Notes under the pieces: model-generated | The model's input: the letters and a program-made list of their open reading frames with translations, nothing else | The model's database searches: none | Told to the model about the DNA's origin: nothing | In this document: in pieces, positions 52,617 to 61,590 of the stretch | Position numbering within the stretch: the first letter of the stretch is position 1 | How the letters are laid out: each line of letters begins with the position of its first letter | NCBI GenBank assembly: GCA_963817945.1 | Contig: CAWFQH010000001.1 | Location: 1-64,000, forward strand | Origin: VRUE01 sp963817945 | GTDB taxonomy: Bacteria > Actinomycetota > Thermoleophilia > Solirubrobacterales > 70-9 | Direction of reading: 5' to 3' | DNA: 64,000 nucleotides | Position numbers and translations under genes: made by a program

Positions 52617-53282
52617 TCATGTAGCTGTGAAATCTATCTGAGATTCTTCTGTGTCGAATGCTTTGAGTGTGAGTGATCCCCTTGTTGTGGCGGTTCCATT
52701 TGTTGGCAACATGAGCTGACAGAGCCCATGCCTGGTAAAGCTGTGCTGAACCCGTGCATCCAGTGTGACTTCGTGCTGACCAGTGGTAGGGTCGGTTTTA
52801 TTTGTGTATGTCAGACCACCGATTGCTGTCTGCGGGTTAATAGTCAGGGTACAGTTCGGATGTGTGATCCTTATCGCTCGGCCGGGTGGGCATAGCAGGT
52901 GAACTGTCTGCTCAGTTTGATCACCGGTGCCTTTCGCTACTGTGTATGTAGAATGACATTCTTCGTACTCTATCTGCACTTCGGTTTTGCTACCTGTTGT
53001 TGTGCAGTCGGAGTAGGTGGGTATAAGAATGATGCTTTCCAATGTCTGATTCAAGGTTGTTGCGGTTGTCACTGATGTCAAGTTACAACCCACTTCGTCG
53101 AATAGACCGTGAAAAGCTATATGCCATTGGTGTTGGGGACTTACGAATGCTTTTATGTGGCTATGTGCTTTCTCCAGGACGAAGTGTCCCCCCGCTTCCG
53201 CCGACGTGTTCGCCGCCCCTCCTGCAGCGATTGCCGTCGTGGCAAGTAGGCCGAGGCCAAATGCTTTGAGCTTGAGACTCAT
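52617..53282 (-). CDS. Secreted Cys-containing protein, low GC
   Basis: 221 aa from ATG 53282 with GAAAGGAGC upstream. Signal peptide about 1-26 (LKAFGLGLLATTAIAAGG). The mature part is beta-rich with several Cys (NLTSV, YSDCTTTG, YEECHST, LLCPPG and PNCTLTI regions). It resembles the lineage-specific secreted hypothetical families that occur in many copies in Solirubrobacterales. Third codon positions are clearly richer in A/T than in all neighbours, which suggests transfer or unusual codon use. Function unknown. Confidence 0.75.
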   Translation of the reverse strand: MSLKLKAFGLGLLATTAIAAGGAANTSAEAGGHFVLEKAHSHIKAFVSPQHQWHIAFHGLFDEVGCNLTSVTTATTLNQTLESIILIPTYSDCTTTGSKTEVQIEYEECHSTYTVAKGTGDQTEQTVHLLCPPGRAIRITHPNCTLTINPQTAIGGLTYTNKTDPTTGQHEVTLDARVQHSFTRHGLCQLMLPTNGTATTRGSLTLKAFDTEESQIDFTAT

Positions 53283-53518
53283 CTGGCGCTCCTTTCGCAA
53301 TGCGTGAGGGCGCAGGCCGTTCCGATCAGCGCCTTCCTTTCCAAGGATCGGCAAATTGAACAGGGAGAAGAAACGTGGTGGTCGGTGAGGTCAGGCGGTT
53401 AACACAGAGTGAATATTTGGACGGCGGGTGGCCTGCCTTTTCCTGCAAATACGTGTGAGGCACCTTCGCGCGCACTGATCGGCGCGCGCTAGTTACGTAC
53501 TACAGCCGCCGCGAACTG
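53283..53518. other. Gap between the secreted protein and the sigma fusion gene
   Basis: About 235 bp of lower GC. It should hold the promoter of the secreted protein. A GCGCGC-rich hairpin (about 53468-53490) follows the stop of the sigma-fusion gene. No gene is seen. Confidence 0.4.
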
Positions 53519-54772
53519 CTACTTCGACGGCCGCCCCACTGCTTTGCCGGGCGGATCCGTGCGCCCCGGCGGTTCGAACGTGGCTTCTTCCGGCTGCGGC
53601 TCTTCACTGACGGGTGCTGCTTCCGGCACGGGCTGCGGTGCCGCTGCGGCGGTCGGGTCCGGCTGCGGCTGCAGCCTGGAGCTTTGCCTGGGAGCGGGCG
53701 CCTTTTGCGTGGGCTGGACGGCCGCCGTGCCGGGAGACTTGGGCTCGGGACGGGACGCGGGTTGGTCGGAAGAGCCCTCGGTCGAGACCGGGATCGCAAC
53801 CGGGGCGGAGCTCGGGTCGCCGGCGCCTCTCGAGGTCGAGCCCAACGCGGCCTCATCCGGCTTCTTGCCCTGGCGCCTCCTCCCCTCCTTCCCATCGGTC
53901 TTCACCCGCGCCTCCGGCGTCGGCGACCCGGCACTCGCCGGAGGAGCGGCGTCCGTGGCCGGATCGAGCGGGGGCGCGGCATCGTCGCGGAGGGAGGCGG
54001 CGGCGATGCCGACCAAAAGCAGCAGCGACGCTAGGGCGGCGGCGAGCGCAAGACGGCGGCGCGGCCGGTCCCGCTGCTCCGGCACCGGCGTGGGAGCGGC
54101 CTCCGCTTCCACCGGCATCGCCTGCGCCGTCGTCGCGAAGAGACCAGCGGGAGCGGCGATCGGCGCCCACGAAGCGTAGGAGGCTGCCGCCTCCCGCATC
54201 GCCCCGATCCCGAGGCGACAGCGCTCGCAGGCATTCAGGTGGCCGTCGAGCCAGACAGCATCTGGGGAATCCGCCTCGAGCTGACCATCGTTGCGCATCG
54301 CGATCAGCGGCAGTGCCCGCTCGCACTCGGGCGAGGGTGCGGCGATCGAGGCGAGGACGGTGCCGCGCAGCTCGTCGCTGAGGTTGATGCGCGCCCGCGA
54401 GATCAGTTGGGCGACAGCGTTGTGGCCAGTCTCCAGGATCGTCGCGATCTCGCCATACGAAAGGCGGCCGAGCTCTCGCAGGGCTAGTGCCTCGCGCTGG
54501 CGGATCGGTAGACGCATGCTCGCCGCGGCGATCTCCCTGGGAGACTCCGACGCTGCCGGCGGCGGTTGCCGCCGCCGCGTGGCGAGGTCATGGCATGCCT
54601 TGCGCGTCGCTATCAGGAGCTGCAGGGCGAACTGCCGATCGCCGTCTGGCACCTCTCCGATTTCAAAGGACGCCTTTCGCACGGCCTCGGCGGCGTCGGT
54701 CTCCGAGCCGAGCACACGGTAGGCAAGATTGAATGGGACCTCAGCCCCGCTTCGCTCGACCCCGCTGTCCAT
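53519..54772 (-). CDS. ECF sigma-like domain fused to zinc-finger anti-sigma and membrane helix
   Basis: 417 aa. Residues about 14-60 resemble a degenerate sigma region 2 (NLAYRVLGSETDAAEAV), 84-135 a sigma region 4 HTH (LPIRQREALALRELGRLSYG, then GHNAVAQLISRARINL). A HxxxCxxC zinc anti-sigma motif follows at H178-C182-C185, then a membrane helix (240-259) and a long Pro/Ala/Ser/Glu tail outside. A sigma and its own anti-sigma in one membrane protein would need proteolysis or a conformational signal to act. No partner gene lies nearby. Region 2 looks weak, so it may no longer bind core RNA polymerase. Confidence 0.8.
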   Translation of the reverse strand: MDSGVERSGAEVPFNLAYRVLGSETDAAEAVRKASFEIGEVPDGDRQFALQLLIATRKACHDLATRRRQPPPAASESPREIAAASMRLPIRQREALALRELGRLSYGEIATILETGHNAVAQLISRARINLSDELRGTVLASIAAPSPECERALPLIAMRNDGQLEADSPDAVWLDGHLNACERCRLGIGAMREAAASYASWAPIAAPAGLFATTAQAMPVEAEAAPTPVPEQRDRPRRRLALAAALASLLLLVGIAAASLRDDAAPPLDPATDAAPPASAGSPTPEARVKTDGKEGRRRQGKKPDEAALGSTSRGAGDPSSAPVAIPVSTEGSSDQPASRPEPKSPGTAAVQPTQKAPAPRQSSRLQPQPDPTAAAAPQPVPEAAPVSEEPQPEEATFEPPGRTDPPGKAVGRPSK

Positions 54773-54892
54773 CCCGTTGACGCTACCCGCGACGAGCGGG
54801 GAGTTCGCCGTCGATGCGCCGCGCGAGCTCCGATCGGCCCGATTGCTGGACGGATGTTCGAGATCAAGCGCTCTGGGACGGGCTGACCGGGT

Positions 54893-55579
54893 TCAAACAG
54901 CGCCGGCGGCAGCGGCGATCTCGGTGTAGGCCGTGGCCGGGTCTCCACCTCCGAAGACGGCCGAGCCGGCCACAAACAGCGAGGCGCCGGCGGCGGCGAC
55001 CGGACCGACCGTGTTCGCGTCGATGCCGCCGTCGACCTCGATTGTCGCCTCGCCGACCAGGGGCGCCAGCCGGGTGAGCTTGTCGGTGGAGGTCGGCAGC
55101 AGCTCCTGTCCGCCCCAGCCGGGGTTGATCGTCATGCAGAGGACCAGGTCGGCGTATCCGCGCAGCTCGACGACGTCCTCGACGGGCGTGGCCGGGTTGA
55201 TCGCGACGCCGGCCAGACAGCCACGCTCGCGGATCGCGCTGAGGAGGCGGTTCGCGTGCGGCGTCGCCTCCCGGTGGATCGTGATGCAGTCCGCCCCGGC
55301 CTCGGCGAAAGCCTCGATCTGGCGTTCCGGCGCCTCGATCATCAGGTGGACGTCGAGGACGCCGCCGGCGTCGTGGACGCGGTCGGCGATCGCCGAGGCG
55401 ACCAGCGGCCCGACCGTGATCGGCGGCACGAAGTGGCCGTCCATCACGTCGAAGTGGATCACCCGTGCCCCCGCCGCCATCACCTCGTCGACCTGTGAGC
55501 CGAGCTGCGAGAAGTCGGCCGAGAGGATCGAGGGAGCCACCCTCGGCTCCGCCACAAGCTCTTTCATCCGTGCGCTCAT
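54893..55579 (-). CDS. rpe: Ribulose-phosphate 3-epimerase
   Basis: 228 aa from ATG 55579, which overlaps the zinc-ribbon gene stop (ATGA). TIM barrel with APSILSADFSQLG, HFDVMDGHFVPPI, TIHREA (His/Glu) and EVDGGIDANT. Interconverts ribulose-5-P and xylulose-5-P in the pentose phosphate pathway. Last gene of the def-fmt-rsmB-rpe operon. Confidence 0.95.
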   Translation of the reverse strand: MSARMKELVAEPRVAPSILSADFSQLGSQVDEVMAAGARVIHFDVMDGHFVPPITVGPLVASAIADRVHDAGGVLDVHLMIEAPERQIEAFAEAGADCITIHREATPHANRLLSAIRERGCLAGVAINPATPVEDVVELRGYADLVLCMTINPGWGGQELLPTSTDKLTRLAPLVGEATIEVDGGIDANTVGPVAAAGASLFVAGSAVFGGGDPATAYTEIAAAAGAV

Positions 55580-55827
55580 ACGGGGTTCAGCATTGAATCG
55601 CCGCATATCTGACAGGTCATGTCCTCGGTGGTGCTCATCCGCGCGATCGTCTGGTGCTCGCCGCAGTTGGGGCACTGCGAGACCAGCTCGAAGCGGCGCA
55701 GACAGTACACGCAGCGGAAGCGGCCCGGAAGCTGGGTCGGGCGCAGCCAGGGCTCCTCGCAGCCGGGGCACTTGGCGCTTTGCAGCATCCCTATCGCCCG
55801 CCCCGGTCGCTCATCGCTCCCCATCAT
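55576..55827 (-). CDS. Small multi-zinc-ribbon protein
   Basis: 83 aa. Four CxxC pairs: CPGC, CVYC, CPNC and CQIC, giving two zinc ribbons. Such small proteins are found beside rpe/rsmB in this lineage but have no assigned role; nucleic-acid or protein binding is possible. Starts within the last 17 bp of rsmB and overlaps rpe by 4 bp, so it is translationally coupled on both sides. Confidence 0.82.
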   Translation of the reverse strand: MMGSDERPGRAIGMLQSAKCPGCEEPWLRPTQLPGRFRCVYCLRRFELVSQCPNCGEHQTIARMSTTEDMTCQICGDSMLNPV

Positions 55828-57196
55828 CCCTTCTCAGGCGGCAGATGAAGAAGCCGGTGGTGCGATCGCGGTCGGGACGCAGCTGCAGGCAGCGGCTGTC
55901 GCGGGGGGAAGCCAGCTCCGGCGCGAGCGCGCCGAGGTCGTCGACGGCGAGCGGCGGCGCATCCCCGCTCGCGGCGGCGTTGAGGAACGCCGCCACGCGG
56001 TCCTCGCCCTCGCGGCGCGAGATCGTGCAGGTCGCGTAGACCAACGTGCCTCCCGGTCGCAGCGCCTTCGCGCCCTGCACCAGGACGCGGCCTTGGAGCT
56101 CGGCGAGCCGCTCGATCATGCGCGGCGACTTGCGCCAGCGTGCATCAGGCCGCGAGGCCAGGGCGCCGAGGTCCGAGCAGGGGGCATCGACCAGAACGCG
56201 GTCGAAGCCGGGTGCCATCGGGGTCTCGGCGGCGTCGAGCTCGGCGACGGTGACGCTGCGCAGGCCCAGTCGGCGCGCCTGCGCGGCAACTTCAGCCGCC
56301 CGGGCGGGATCGAGCTCGACCGAAATCACCTCGCCGCGGTCACCCATGCGCGCTGCGATCTGGCCGGTCTTGATCCCCGGGCCGCCGCAGAGGTCGAGGA
56401 CGTGCTCACCCGGTTGCGGATCGAGCACCTCGACCACCGCGGCCGAGCCGCGGCTCTGCGGCGTCAGCCGGCCCGCCTCGACCAGCGCCACCGCCCCCCG
56501 CCCGGCTCGGCCGTCGACGGCGATCGTCTCCGCCGCCGCGAGCGGCCAGGGGGCGGTGGGCTCCCGCGCCTCGACACCAGCCTCGTGCAGCGCCGCCAGC
56601 GCTGACTCGCGGTCGCCGCGCAACGTATTGACCCGCAACCCGACCTCAGCCGGCTCGTTGCAGGCCGCCAGCAGGGAACGGGTCGCATTGGGACCGAGCT
56701 CCTGCCACCACATCCGCGCCAGCCAGAGCGGCGCCGAGTGCGCGACGGCGGCGCGCTCGGGGGTCGAGTCGTCGCCGAGCAGGTCGTCGACCAACGCCTC
56801 ACGCTCGCGCACCGCGCGGCGCAGTACTGCGTTGACCAGGCCTGCGGCGTGGCCGGCGCCGGCGCCCTTGACCAGCTCGACCGCCTGGTCGACCGCGGCG
56901 TGGTCCGGCGTCGCGTCAGCGAACAGCAGCTCGTAGAGACCGAGCCGCAGTGCCGCCAGCACGGGCGGGTCGAGGAGCCGCGGCGAGCGCTGCGCGAGGC
57001 GCTCGATCGCCGCGTCGGCGGTGCCGCGGCGCTGCACGGCGCCGTAGGCGAGGCGCTGCGCCTGGGCGCGATCGCGTCCCTCCAGGCTCACCGCATCGGC
57101 CGCCTCGCGAAAGGCCCGCTCGGTGTGGGCGTCCTGCTCGAAGGTTGCGCGGAGGATCTGAAAAGCGAGCCCACGCGCGGGTGCGACCCGGCTCAC
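55811..57196 (-). CDS. rsmB: 16S rRNA (cytosine967-C5)-methyltransferase
   Basis: 461 aa from GTG 57196 (GTGA overlap with fmt). N-terminal NusB-like RNA-binding domain (about 1-135), then the SAM domain: LDLCGGPGIKTGQIA, VDAPCSDLGAL and YATCTISRREGE with the two catalytic Cys. Full length. Conserved def-fmt-rsmB order. Confidence 0.94.
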   Translation of the reverse strand: MSRVAPARGLAFQILRATFEQDAHTERAFREAADAVSLEGRDRAQAQRLAYGAVQRRGTADAAIERLAQRSPRLLDPPVLAALRLGLYELLFADATPDHAAVDQAVELVKGAGAGHAAGLVNAVLRRAVREREALVDDLLGDDSTPERAAVAHSAPLWLARMWWQELGPNATRSLLAACNEPAEVGLRVNTLRGDRESALAALHEAGVEAREPTAPWPLAAAETIAVDGRAGRGAVALVEAGRLTPQSRGSAAVVEVLDPQPGEHVLDLCGGPGIKTGQIAARMGDRGEVISVELDPARAAEVAAQARRLGLRSVTVAELDAAETPMAPGFDRVLVDAPCSDLGALASRPDARWRKSPRMIERLAELQGRVLVQGAKALRPGGTLVYATCTISRREGEDRVAAFLNAAASGDAPPLAVDDLGALAPELASPRDSRCLQLRPDRDRTTGFFICRLRRDDGER

Positions 57197-58098
57197 AACG
57201 CCGGCACAGGGTGGCCGCGCAGGTAGGCGTCCGCCGCCATCGGCCGGCCGCCGGCCGGCTGCACGACCTCCAACCGCAGCGCGCCGCGGGCGCAGCCCAG
57301 CAACAACGCTCCCCACTCGGCGCGGATCTCGCCTGTCCTCACGGCGACGTCGACCGCCCGCGCCCGCCGCACCCCGAGCCGCTCATCGCCACCGACCTCC
57401 AGGTAGGCGCCGATGTGCGGCGTCAGCGCCCGAACCGTGCGGGCCAGCTCGACCGCCGGGCGGGAGGGATCGAGGCGGCGCTCGGCGGGGTCGATCTTCT
57501 CCGCGTACGTCGCCGCCGCCTCGTCCTGCTCGACGAACTCGAGCCCCCCCTCCTCTTGGCGGTCGAGAGCGCGGACCAAGAGCTCTCCCCCTGTGCGGGC
57601 CAGCTTCTCGGAGAGGCTGGCGAAGTCGTCCTCCGCCCCGATCGGCAACTCCTCGCGCAGGGCGACCGGACCGGAGTCGAGACCGGCGGTGAGGTGCATC
57701 ACGCACACGCCGGTGCGCTCGTCACCGGCCATCACCGCCCGCTCGATCGGGGCGGCGCCGCGCCAGCGCGGCAGCAGCGAGGGATGGACGTTGAGCAGCG
57801 GCAGCTCGGAGAGCAGCGGCTCGCGGATCAGCTGACCGAAGGCACAGACGATTGCGGCGTCGGGCCGGGCGCTGCGGATCCTCTCCAGGGCGACCGGGTC
57901 GTTGACGTTCTCAACCTGCAGCAGCTCGATGCCCAGCTCGCGGGCGGCCTCGGCAGCTGGCGGCGAGCCGCTGCGCCGCCCCCGGCCCCGCGGCCGATCG
58001 GGCGGCGTCACGACCAGCTGCGGGCGGTGACGCGTCTCGGCGACGCGGCGAAGCACCGCCGCGGCGAAGTCCGAGGTTCCGAGATAGACCGTTCTCAC
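57193..58098 (-). CDS. fmt: Methionyl-tRNA formyltransferase
   Basis: 301 aa. Starts MRTVYLGTSDFAAAVL; the active site is NVHPSLLPRWRGAAPIE with Asn and His, then GVCVMHLTAGLDSGPV with the essential Asp. C-terminal tRNA-binding OB-like domain. Formylates initiator Met-tRNA. Overlaps def and rsmB by 4 bp each. Confidence 0.95.
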   Translation of the reverse strand: MRTVYLGTSDFAAAVLRRVAETRHRPQLVVTPPDRPRGRGRRSGSPPAAEAARELGIELLQVENVNDPVALERIRSARPDAAIVCAFGQLIREPLLSELPLLNVHPSLLPRWRGAAPIERAVMAGDERTGVCVMHLTAGLDSGPVALREELPIGAEDDFASLSEKLARTGGELLVRALDRQEEGGLEFVEQDEAAATYAEKIDPAERRLDPSRPAVELARTVRALTPHIGAYLEVGGDERLGVRRARAVDVAVRTGEIRAEWGALLLGCARGALRLEVVQPAGGRPMAADAYLRGHPVPAL

Positions 58099-58733
58099 GC
58101 GTCGGTGCGAGGCTCGCGGTGCTCCTCGTCGGCCGCCTCGTCGTGGTCGGCCGGTGGTGCGTAGCTACCCCCCTCGCGCAGGGCGCGCAGGGCACCCTTG
58201 CGCTGCTCGCGCGGTGCGTGGTCGAGAATCAGCACGCCGTCGAGATGGTCGATCTCGTGCTGGAGGACGCGCGCCTCCAGCCCCGATGCCTCGATCGTCA
58301 CCACTTCGCCCTCGATGTCGAAGCCGCCGAAGCGTGCATACAACGGACGCTCGACGTCCATCGAGACGTCCGGCAGACTGAGGCAGCCCTCCTCGGCTAC
58401 AACGGCCTCCTCGGAGAACCAGTCAACCGTCGGGTTAACCAGCGCAGTCGGCGGCGAATCGGGCCCGGCCTGAAAGACGAGCACGCGACGCAGCACGCCG
58501 ATCTGCGTTGCGGCCAGGCCGACCCCCATCCCGTCGCGCATGATGCCGATCATCCGCTCGACCTCCGCGCGCAGCTTCGGCCCGAACTCCGACACAGGCG
58601 ACGCGACGCTCTTCAGGACCGGGTCGCCGAACTTGATGACCTGCGCCAGCGCCGCTTCACGTCGTTCCAGCAGCTGCGCTTCGAGCGCCTCGCGCTCGCT
58701 CCGTTCGGCCTCGATCGGCCCCTCGTCGCTCAT
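58095..58733 (-). CDS. def: Peptide deformylase
   Basis: 212 aa. Motif 1 GVGLAATQIGV, motif 2 EEGCLSLPD (metal Cys) and motif 3 HEIDHLDGVL (metal His pair, catalytic Glu). An N-terminal extension of about 30 charged residues is longer than usual. Removes formyl groups from nascent proteins. Lies 50 bp downstream of priA. Confidence 0.95.
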   Translation of the reverse strand: MSDEGPIEAERSEREALEAQLLERREAALAQVIKFGDPVLKSVASPVSEFGPKLRAEVERMIGIMRDGMGVGLAATQIGVLRRVLVFQAGPDSPPTALVNPTVDWFSEEAVVAEEGCLSLPDVSMDVERPLYARFGGFDIEGEVVTIEASGLEARVLQHEIDHLDGVLILDHAPREQRKGALRALREGGSYAPPADHDEAADEEHREPRTDA

Positions 58734-58783
58734 CGGATCGATTGTATGGAGCGGACGGCGCTGTGCGATCCGGGGGCTCGGCT

Positions 58784-60971
58784 CTACTGGGGGTCGACGT
58801 CGACGGCAGTGGCGACGTCGCGCAGGGAGCGGTCGGCAGCGAGGCGCTCGACCGCGGTACGGACGGCGACGACAGTGGCCTTGCGCTCATCGGTCTTCAT
58901 CAGCAGGCGGCGACGGTGGCGGTTGCGAACGCGGAACATCGGCGCCGGGCCGAGCAGCTCGGTGCGTCCGGGGAGCGACTCGGCGAGGCGCCCCGCCAGC
59001 TTCGAAGCTGCCTCATCAAGGCGTCCCTCGTCCTCGCAGCGCAGCACGATTCGGACCAGACTCGAGAAGGGCGGGTAATGGAGCAGGCGCCGGCGCTCGA
59101 CCTCCTCGCCGAGGAACCCTGGCGAATCGTGACTGGCGGCGCGGAGGATGCTCGGAGCCTGCGGCGCGAGGGTCTGGACGATCACTTTCCCCCGCCTCGC
59201 CGCGGCCGCTGCGGCCAGCGAGCTGGGTAACCATGGCGAAGGTCCGCTCGGCGGCGCGGAAGTCCGGGAAGCGCAGGGTCGCGTCGGCGTCGACGATCGC
59301 GCTCAGGGTCACCTCCGGGAAGTCGTGGCCCTTGGCGACCATCTGGGTGCCGACGAGGATTCCGGTCTCGGCCTCGCCGAAGGCGGCGAGGATGCGAGCG
59401 TGGGCCCCGCGGCCGGAGGCGACGTCGGAGTCGAGCCGGAAGACCGGCATTGGCGCGAGGCGCTCGACCAGCAGCTCCTCGACCTGCTCGCTCCCGACCC
59501 CGCCCTGCGAGAGGGTCGTCGAACGGCACTTGGGGCAGGCGCTCGGCATCCGTTCGGCGTGGGCGCAGTGGTGGCAGACCAGGCGTCCCGCGTGGCGGTG
59601 GACGATCAGCGAGACGTCGCAGGCGGGGCAGCCCCAATGGTGCCCGCAGGAGCGACAGGTGAGCCAGGGGGCGAAGCCGCGCCGGTTGACCATCACGATC
59701 GCCTTGGCGCCGCTGCTGCGAACCTCGCCGAGCGCCTCCCAGGTGGCGGGGTGCAGTGGGCCGGCACGGCGATCGCCATCGCGCATGTCGACGACCTCGA
59801 CCGGCGGCATGCCGCGCCCATCTACCCGCCGCGGCAGCTCAACGTGCGGGAGCTCCAGCCAGGACTCCGGCCGCGGCGTCGCGGTGCCGGCAACGAGAAC
59901 CGCGCCGGCTTCGGCGGCGCGCCGCCTCGCCACCGTGCGGGCGTCGTAGGAGGGGTCGCCCTCCTGCTTGTAGGAAGGATCGTGCTCCTCGTCGATCGCC
60001 AGCAGGCCAAGGTCGCGGACCGGCGCGAAGACGGCCGAGCGAGGCCCGACGCAGACGCTCGCCTCGCCGTCGCGCAGCCGTCGCCACTCGTCGTAGCGCT
60101 CTCCCGGCGAGAGGGCTGAGTGCAACACCGCGACGCGATCGCCGAGGCGCGAGCGGAAGCGCGCCACCGCCTGCGGCGCCAGGCCGATCTCCGGCACGAG
60201 GACGATCGCGCCGCGTCCGCGGGACAGGGCCGCCTCGACCGCGGCCAGGTAGACCTCGGTCTTGCCCGACCCGGTGACGCCGTGCAGGAGCAGGCTGCGC
60301 GGCGAGCCGGCCTCGCCGTCGAGCGCGGCGACGATCTCGGCGACCGCCCGCTCCTGCTCGGGCAGCAGCTCGGGACGGGGCCGGACCGCCCCCACGCTCG
60401 CCTCGCCCGGCCGGCGCCGCAGCCGTGAGCTGCGGGTGACGATCAGACCCCTCTGCTCAAGCCGGCGCAGCACCTGGCGGTCGGCCCCGACCGCTGCCGC
60501 CAGCTCGGCGGCGGACATCTCGCCCGCGCCCAGCGCCTCCAACGCGGCCCGCTGGCGCGCTCCGAGGCGCCCACTACCGGCAAGCGCCTCCTCGCCGGCG
60601 GCGGTGATCTCCGCCCGCAGCTCGGTCCGCGTCCGCACCCGCTGCCCGCCGGCGCCCGTCCCCGGCGGCAGCACCAGTTGCAGGCCACGGGCGGGAGTCG
60701 AGCAATACTCGCGGGCGACCCAGAGGCCCAGGCCGACCAGCTCCGCCGGAGCGCCCATCTCCAGCGCCTCGAGCGGCTCGGCGAGGCGCTCCGGCGGCAG
60801 CTCAGAGCTCTCGGCCAGGCCAACCACAACGCCAAGCGCCCGCCGGTGTCCGAACGGCACTCGCAGGACGCTGCCGACACCGACCTCCTCCATCGCCGCC
60901 GGCAATCGGTAATCGAAGGGGCCGCGCAGAGCGCGGGCGGTCGTCAGCGGCTCAACCTTGGCGATGGTCAC
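58784..60971 (-). CDS. priA: Primosomal protein N' (PriA), one frameshift
   Basis: About 729 aa if repaired, normal length; GTG 60971. N-terminal 3'-DNA-end binding domain (LTTARALRGPFDYRLP), helicase core with GVTGSGKTEVYLAAVEAAL and DEEHDPSYKQEGDPSYDARTV region, and zinc-binding Cys clusters CRSCGHHWGCPAC and CHHCAHAE, CPKC. After QLAGRSGRG the frame is lost near 59190-59205 beside a G-run and resumes at VIVQTLAPQAPS, continuing to the stop at 58784. One base restores it. Primosome restart helicase. Confidence 0.9.
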
Positions 60972-61083
60972 CGGCCGACGGTATGGAGCCCGGCGGACGG
61001 CGGGATATCCTGCCGCCCTATGAGCCGGAGCGAACGAACGTCCATATCTGGTTCCGCGTGAGTGAGCGAGGGCGAATTCCCTG

Positions 61084-61590
61084 ATGGCTCCCCTCAACCT
61101 CAGCCCCGGCGAGCGCGTGATCTTCGAGGGCCACCCCTCGTGGCGGGCGATCCTCGGCTTCTACCTGAAAGGAATCGCGCTCGCGGCGCTGGCGGGCGTG
61201 GTGGCGAAGCTTTTCGGCGCCGACGGCGGCGCCGTTTTCCTCGTCGTCCTCGCGGCGATCGGCCTGACCGTCCTGATCGGCTTCGTCAAACGCGTCGCCA
61301 CCACCTACACGATCACCGACCGTCGCCTCAACATCAAGCGCGGCATCGTCTCGCGCGAGGTCCAGGAGACGCGGCTGGAGCGGGTTCAGAACGTCAACTA
61401 CCGCCAGTCGGTCTACCAGCGGATCATGCAGATCGGCGACGTCGACTTCGACACCGCCGCAACCGACGACTACAACTTCGTCTTCGCTGGCGTCGCCGAC
61501 CCGGAGATCGTCGTCCACCGGGTGGACGAGGCAACCGGCGCCGCCTCGGCTGGCACCCACGGCCTAGGCGAGGCGCAGCCTCCGCGTTAG
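61084..61590 (+). CDS. Membrane PH-domain (bPH2) protein
   Basis: 168 aa. Two close membrane helices (about 23-40 and 46-66) precede a bacterial PH/DUF304 domain with TYTITDRRLNIKRGIVSR and QETRLERVQNVNYRQS, the classic bPH2 sequence. Function of such proteins is not settled (membrane stress or protein scaffolding). Stop overlaps that of metK in a convergent arrangement. Confidence 0.88.
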   Translation: MAPLNLSPGERVIFEGHPSWRAILGFYLKGIALAALAGVVAKLFGADGGAVFLVVLAAIGLTVLIGFVKRVATTYTITDRRLNIKRGIVSREVQETRLERVQNVNYRQSVYQRIMQIGDVDFDTAATDDYNFVFAGVADPEIVVHRVDEATGAASAGTHGLGEAQPPR

